Below, one piece after another: positions 60,047-64,000 of a DNA stretch of 64,000 nucleotides (its first letter is position 1; the number at the start of each line of letters is the position of its first letter). The stretch comes from LZORAL124-50-18 sp051208045 (GTDB lineage: Bacteria > Pseudomonadota > Gammaproteobacteria > Pseudomonadales > Oleiphilaceae). The position numbers and the translations under genes are program-made. Below the pieces are notes generated by a model. The model was not told where the DNA came from and made no database searches. It saw only the letters and a program-made list of their open reading frames with translations. The stretch spans positions 372,001 to 436,000 of the forward strand of contig JBPJFY010000001.1 of the NCBI GenBank assembly GCA_051208045.1, read 5' to 3'.

Positions 60047-60949
60047 GTGTTTGTGCAAGGCGCATATCTCGGCTATCGGCTGATGATGATTTTCATCATC
60101 TCTCTGCTGTTGATGGTGATGGACTACCGATTCGAGCGGGTTTCTCTTCTGCGCAGTGCCATTGGTACCCTCATGACGCCTGTGCAGTGGATGAGCGACC
60201 TGCCTGCCTCCTTTTTAAACTGGGGCGGCTCCACCATTAAAACCCGCGAACAGCTGCTGGATGAAAATGATGCGCTGCAGGTGCAGATCGCTGTACTTGA
60301 GCGCAAGTTGCAGCGGATGCTGTTTCTCGCGGCAGAGAACAATCGCCTGCGTGAATTGCTGAATGCGTCCTCACTGGTGGAAGACTCCGTAATTGTTTCC
60401 GAGTTGATTGGCATAAATCCAGACCCCTACGTCCACGAGGTGGTGATCAACAAGGGCGAAGTAGATGGTGTGCGGGTCGGGCAAGCCGTTGTGGATGCCA
60501 ACGGGCTGATGGGGCAGGTGATTCAGGTCAGCGAGTTTACTGCCCGCGTTTTGCTGATTTCTGACAGCAGCCATGCGGTGCCAGTGCAGGTGAATCGTAA
60601 TGGATTACGTGCCGTCGCCGTGGGCAAAGGCGCAATCGGCCAGTTGGAACTGGCTAATGTGCCGGATACCGCTGATATCAAGGAAGGGGACCTGCTGGTG
60701 AGTTCCGGATTGGGTGGACGGTTTCCTCCGGGCTATCCGGTAGCAACGGTGATGCGGGTCGCGCATGATCCCGGGCGCCCCTTTGCGCATGTGATAGTGC
60801 GGCCAGCCGCACAGCTGAATCAAAGCAGGCTGGTTCTGGTTCTGTTTAAGGACGCGAGGAAGCTCGCGGCGGCACAGCGCGCCTCTGAAAAAGCCAGTCG
60901 AGATTCGGATGAGGACACGGCTGAAAGCGGAGACAACCCGGATGAGTAG
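60047..60949 (+). CDS. mreC: Rod shape-determining protein MreC
   Basis: A 300-residue bitopic protein: one N-terminal membrane helix (about 10-28), a coiled coil (QLLDENDALQVQIAVLERKL) and a periplasmic beta domain (VIVSELIGINPDPYVHEVVINKG ... FPPGYPVATV). GTG 60047 is the first ordinary start in frame. A good GGAG site (60025-60028) is 18 bases away and instead fits an AUC codon at 60035, so the true start is uncertain. The acidic C-terminal tail (SRDSDEDTAESGDNPDE) overlaps the mreD start. Confidence 0.95.
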   Translation: MFVQGAYLGYRLMMIFIISLLLMVMDYRFERVSLLRSAIGTLMTPVQWMSDLPASFLNWGGSTIKTREQLLDENDALQVQIAVLERKLQRMLFLAAENNRLRELLNASSLVEDSVIVSELIGINPDPYVHEVVINKGEVDGVRVGQAVVDANGLMGQVIQVSEFTARVLLISDSSHAVPVQVNRNGLRAVAVGKGAIGQLELANVPDTADIKEGDLLVSSGLGGRFPPGYPVATVMRVAHDPGRPFAHVIVRPAAQLNQSRLVLVLFKDARKLAAAQRASEKASRDSDEDTAESGDNPDE

Positions 60950-61424
60950 TGTGGTGCGTGTCAGCTGGGGACTGGTGTTCATCAGTTTTTTCATGGCATT
61001 TGTCTTGAGTGTGATTTACCTGCCACCGGGATTACAGCTTTGGCGACCGGATTGGACGGCGATGGTGTTGTTGTTCTGGGTAGTGACCATGCCACACCGG
61101 ATCGGGTTGGTATTTGCCTGGACGATCGGTCTCATGCAGGACGTGATGGAAGGGTCCCTGCTGGGGATGAATGCATTGGCGTTTGCTGTGCTGGCCTATT
61201 TGTTGGTCAGCCTGTATCAGCGCTTTAAGGTGTTTCCGTTGATTCAACAAAGCTTCATGGTGTTCCTGATTATTGGCATCAATCTTATGATTTGTCATTT
61301 GATCAAGAGCTTAACGGGGGTTTCCGCCAGTGGGTTTGTCTATCTCTATCCGGCGGTGTCGAGTGCAGCGCTCTGGCCTTTCTTCTTTATTTTTATGGAA
61401 TTTCTTAATCGCAAAACTGCCTGA
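60942..61424 (+). CDS. mreD: Rod shape-determining protein MreD
   Basis: A 160-residue integral membrane protein with about five helices. The conserved VIYLPPGLQLWRPDWTAMVL and VFAWTIGLMQDVMEGSLLG are MreD motifs. ATG 60942 overlaps the mreC stop by eight bases. It is a membrane partner of MreC in the elongasome. Confidence 0.93.
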   Translation: MSSVVRVSWGLVFISFFMAFVLSVIYLPPGLQLWRPDWTAMVLLFWVVTMPHRIGLVFAWTIGLMQDVMEGSLLGMNALAFAVLAYLLVSLYQRFKVFPLIQQSFMVFLIIGINLMICHLIKSLTGVSASGFVYLYPAVSSAALWPFFFIFMEFLNRKTA

Positions 61425-61436
61425 GCGGAGCATGCT

Positions 61437-62057
61437 ATGAATAAAAGACTGGTGTTGGCGTCAGCATCTCCGCGCCGGGCGGCACTGTTAAAGCAGATGG
61501 GTGTCTCATTTGCCGTGCAGGCTGTCGATGTGGATGAGCAGTCTCAGGCGGGGGAACGACCGGCTGACCTGGTGGTGCGGCTGGCACGGGAGAAGGCTCA
61601 GGAAGCTTTTCGCCGATGTGCCGAGGCAAGTGTCGGCAAAAGTGATCTATACTTTCTAGGTGCGGACACCTTGGGTGAAATCAACGGGCACCTTCTGGTC
61701 AAGCCTGAAAGCTATCAGCATTTCTACGATATGATGCGTGAAATGGCGGGCAATACTCACACGATTTACACCGCAGTCTCTCTCGTGGGAAGCGCTTGCG
61801 AGTGGTCAGTGCTCAGCACCTCAAGTGTCACATTTCGGTCACTGTCAGATCATGAAATTGCCTGCTACTGGTATTCCGGTGAACCGCAGGATAAAGCGGG
61901 CGGTTATGCCATTCAGGGAAAAGCAGGCATGTTTGTTGACGTACTCACTGGCAGCTATTCCGGTGTGGTCGGGCTGCCCCTCAATGAAACCGCGCAGTTG
62001 TTACAGCAGGCGGGGTTTAATCTTTGGCTGGATGAAGAACAGCGGATGCAGGAATGA
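61437..62057 (+). CDS. maf: Maf-family nucleoside triphosphate pyrophosphatase (YhdE type)
   Basis: A 206-residue Maf protein starting MNKRLVLASASPRRAALLKQ, with the substrate motif SASPRR, catalytic LGADTLGEI and KAGGYAIQGKAGMFVD. Proteins of this type hydrolyse dTTP/UTP and modified nucleotides and restrain septum formation. ADT rather than the YceF form suggests the YhdE group, by memory. The stop overlaps the rng ATG. Confidence 0.93.
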   Translation: MNKRLVLASASPRRAALLKQMGVSFAVQAVDVDEQSQAGERPADLVVRLAREKAQEAFRRCAEASVGKSDLYFLGADTLGEINGHLLVKPESYQHFYDMMREMAGNTHTIYTAVSLVGSACEWSVLSTSSVTFRSLSDHEIACYWYSGEPQDKAGGYAIQGKAGMFVDVLTGSYSGVVGLPLNETAQLLQQAGFNLWLDEEQRMQE

Positions 62058-63535
62058 GTGAAGAAATACTGATCAACATTACGCCGGTAGAAACCCGTGT
62101 TGCTCTGATTGAGAACGGCATGCTGCAGGAGGTGTACATCGAGCGGGAAGGTCACCGTGGCATTGTGGGCAATGTGTATCGGGGTAAGGTAGTGCGTGTG
62201 TTACCGGGTATGGAAGCGGCTTTTGTCGATATTGGTTTGGAGCGCGCGGCTTTCATTCATGCGTCAGATATCGACGTCAAACCTGCTCCGGGGCAGTCGC
62301 CGGAAGAAACCCGAACGGTGCCTGATATTTCTTCGATGCTGTATGAAGGACAATCCCTGACGGTTCAGGTGACCAAGGACCCCATAGGCACCAAGGGCGC
62401 GCGATTGACGACGCATATTTCCATTCCTTCCCGCTTTCTTGTGTTCATGCCCAATAACGACCACATCGGCATCTCCCAGAAAATTGAGGATGATGCGGTT
62501 CGGGAGTATCTGAAACAGCAGTTGGAGGAGTGTGTGAGTGAACTCACGACCGACTCACCGGATGGTTTCATCATTCGCACGGCGGCGGAGACGGCGACAC
62601 GGGACGAGCTACGCACAGATATCCAGTATTTACGCCGGTTGTGGGAAGTGTTAACGAAAAAAGTCCAGACGGTGAAAGCGCCGGCTGCCGTGTATCAGGA
62701 TTTGCCGCTCTATATTCGTACGTTACGTGATCTGGTGCGGCCGGAAACAGAAAAAGTGAAAATTGATTCCCGGGAAAACCACCAGAATGCGCTGGAATTC
62801 GCGGACCAATACGTGCCCAATATTGAAGAGAAGCTGGAATATTACCCAGGCGAACGCCCCATATTTGATTTGTACGGGGTGGAAGATGAGATTCAGAAAG
62901 CGCTCAGTCGCAAGGTGCAGTTGAAATCTGGTGGTTATTTAATCATTGATCAGACAGAGGCCATGACGACCATCGATGTGAACACCGGCGCGTTTGTTGG
63001 GCACAGAAACCTGGAAGAAACCATTTTCAAGACCAACCTGGAAGCCGCACGCGCAATCAGCAGGCAACTTCGCCTGCGCAATCTGGGCGGGATTATCATC
63101 ATCGACTTTATTGATATGGAAGATTCAGAGCACCAGCGGCAGGTGATTCGCATGTTGGAAAAAATGCTCGAAAAAGATCACGCAAAGACGAAAATCAGTT
63201 GTGTTTCTGAGCTTGGGCTGGTGGAAATGACGCGCAAGCGTACGACGGAGAGTCTGGGGCAGATGCTGTGTCAGCCTTGCCAGTTGTGTGATGGCAGAGG
63301 CTATCTGAAAACGCCGGAAACCGTGTGCTATGAAATCTTCCGCGAGATTCTGCGCATCAATCGCGCCTATGAAGCGAGCAGTTATCTCGTACTGGCCTCT
63401 CAGGGGGTAATTGACCGTCTGCTGGACGAAGAATCAGATAATGTGGCTGATCTTGAGTCATTTATCGGTAAGAACATTAAATTCCAGGTGGAAGTGATTT
63501 ACAGTCAGGAGCAGTACGACGTCGTGCTCATGTAG
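62054..63535 (+). CDS. rng: Ribonuclease G
   Basis: A 493-residue RNase E/G-family endonuclease. The S1 domain (about 40-125) has GNVYRGKVVRVLPGMEAAF; the DNase-I-like catalytic region holds TTIDVNTGAFVG and IDFIDM; the zinc-link cysteines are CQPCQLCDGRGY (CxxC). It processes 16S rRNA 5' ends and some mRNAs. ATG overlaps the maf stop by four bases (ATGA). Length 493 against 489 in E. coli. Confidence 0.97.
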   Translation: MSEEILINITPVETRVALIENGMLQEVYIEREGHRGIVGNVYRGKVVRVLPGMEAAFVDIGLERAAFIHASDIDVKPAPGQSPEETRTVPDISSMLYEGQSLTVQVTKDPIGTKGARLTTHISIPSRFLVFMPNNDHIGISQKIEDDAVREYLKQQLEECVSELTTDSPDGFIIRTAAETATRDELRTDIQYLRRLWEVLTKKVQTVKAPAAVYQDLPLYIRTLRDLVRPETEKVKIDSRENHQNALEFADQYVPNIEEKLEYYPGERPIFDLYGVEDEIQKALSRKVQLKSGGYLIIDQTEAMTTIDVNTGAFVGHRNLEETIFKTNLEAARAISRQLRLRNLGGIIIIDFIDMEDSEHQRQVIRMLEKMLEKDHAKTKISCVSELGLVEMTRKRTTESLGQMLCQPCQLCDGRGYLKTPETVCYEIFREILRINRAYEASSYLVLASQGVIDRLLDEESDNVADLESFIGKNIKFQVEVIYSQEQYDVVLM

Positions 63536-63603
63536 CTGTACGTTGCCGTCTCTTTGCTATACTGAAATGGTTACCATCGTTTCAGGGAGAGGATCGGCCT
63601 CGC

Positions 63604-64000
63604 ATGTCAGATCAGGTCAAGGCGTTTAGACAGCCCGGCGTGCGGCGGTCACGACAGGTCAAACTGGATTACCTGCTGCGGAACTTTGCCTGCCTGCTGG
63701 TACTCGGTCTGCACATTTCGCTGTTTTATGACGCGGGACGGAGTCTCTTCTGGGTGTATGTGATTATACATACCCTGATTTACCCCCACATCGTTTACTT
63801 TCTCACCTACACGATAGAAGAAGAAAAGCGCAACATTCTCCTCGATACCTTTTTTTACGGTACCTGTTTTGCCATCTGGGGGTTTAATCCCTATCTGGTG
63901 TTTGCGTTTCTGATTGGCTTGACCATGACCAATCTGGCCGCGGGTGGCGTGCGCTTTCTGATCTTTTCCCTGCTGTTTCTGCTGGTTGGGGTCGCACTCG
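63604..64000 (+). CDS. MASE2-domain membrane signalling protein, N-terminal part
   Basis: From ATG 63604 the frame stays open to the window end, 132 residues: MSDQVKAFRQPGVRRSRQVK, then a hydrophobic region with four helices (LLRNFACLLVLGLHISLFY, WVYVIIHTLIYPHIVYFL, FFYGTCFAIWGFNPYLVFAF, FLIFSLLFLLVGVAL). The N-terminal RRSRQVKLDYL and GxHISLFY resemble the MASE2 sensor domain usually joined to GGDEF or adenylate cyclase. The catalytic domain is outside the window, so the output is inferred only. GGAGAGG precedes the start. Confidence 0.78.
   Translation, partial: MSDQVKAFRQPGVRRSRQVKLDYLLRNFACLLVLGLHISLFYDAGRSLFWVYVIIHTLIYPHIVYFLTYTIEEEKRNILLDTFFYGTCFAIWGFNPYLVFAFLIGLTMTNLAAGGVRFLIFSLLFLLVGVAL

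Noticed and set aside
1..64000. tRNA, rRNA, insertion sequence, prophage or toxin-antitoxin modules
   Set aside because: No such signatures were recognised on either strand by eye; a dedicated RNA or mobile-element search was not possible here.

Overview
The window is a continuous stretch of gammaproteobacterial chromosome. Gene orders familiar from pseudomonads and their relatives recur: nrdR-ribD-ribBA-ribH-nusB-thiL-pgpA, ispB<>rplU-rpmA-obgE-proB, comF<>bioB-bioF-bioH-bioC-bioD followed by two FadE-type acyl-CoA dehydrogenases, holA-lptE-leuS, gatC-gatA-gatB, and mreB-mreC-mreD-maf-rng. An AlkB alkane hydroxylase with two rubredoxins and a rubredoxin reductase, plus a wax-ester-synthase-family protein, point to a hydrocarbon- or lipid-degrading marine-type bacterium (Ketobacter- or Alcanivorax-like). 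That placement is inference from gene content only. I see no insertion sequences, prophage, CRISPR array, tRNA or rRNA.

Layout. 0-5.6 kb: start of cmoA, a small membrane protein, srkA, then a DoxX/SDR pair, an LhgO-type oxidase, a PEP-CTERM-like secreted protein and a thermonuclease-like lipoprotein. 5.6-17.4 kb: a cyclic-di-GMP-rich signalling block holding a membrane 7TMR-DISM EAL protein, an orphan periplasmic solute-binding protein, a 900-residue MalT/AlkS-type LuxR regulator, a PilZ protein, ettA, and a PAS-GGDEF-EAL protein. 17.4-24.2 kb: glyA, nrdR, riboflavin genes (with an inactive-looking RibA half and no riboflavin synthase), nusB, thiL, pgpA. 24.2-28.7 kb: a DUF6316 small protein, a DUF2057-like lipoprotein, the Memo/AMMECR1 pair without its radical-SAM partner, and a WS/DGAT paralogue whose catalytic HHxxxDG motif reads HQCAIDP. 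28.7-33.1 kb: ispB, ribosomal proteins L21 and L27, obgE, proB.

33.1-37.6 kb: rubredoxin reductase, two rubredoxins and alkB in one leftward operon, divergent from a membrane diguanylate cyclase. 37.6-48.9 kb: comF, the biotin operon with a BirA-type operator overlapping its promoter, a small rod-like protein paired with a SprA/CJM1_0395-type metalloprotease, and two fadE paralogues. The first fadE has PsrA-like boxes and a structured leader. 48.9-58.6 kb: EndA-like nuclease, a coiled-coil protein, holA, lptE, leuS, a zinc-ribbon protein and gatB-gatA-gatC. 58.8-64 kb: the mre cluster, maf, rng and the start of a MASE2 membrane protein.

The accessory content fits one theme: uptake and oxidation of alkanes and fatty acids, alongside dense c-di-GMP signalling. 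The most useful new leads are regulatory structures (9.13, 29.9, 36.1, 38.25, 44.8 and 58.65 kb) and proteins of known families that have lost key residues (WS/DGAT, the RibA half, possibly EndA).
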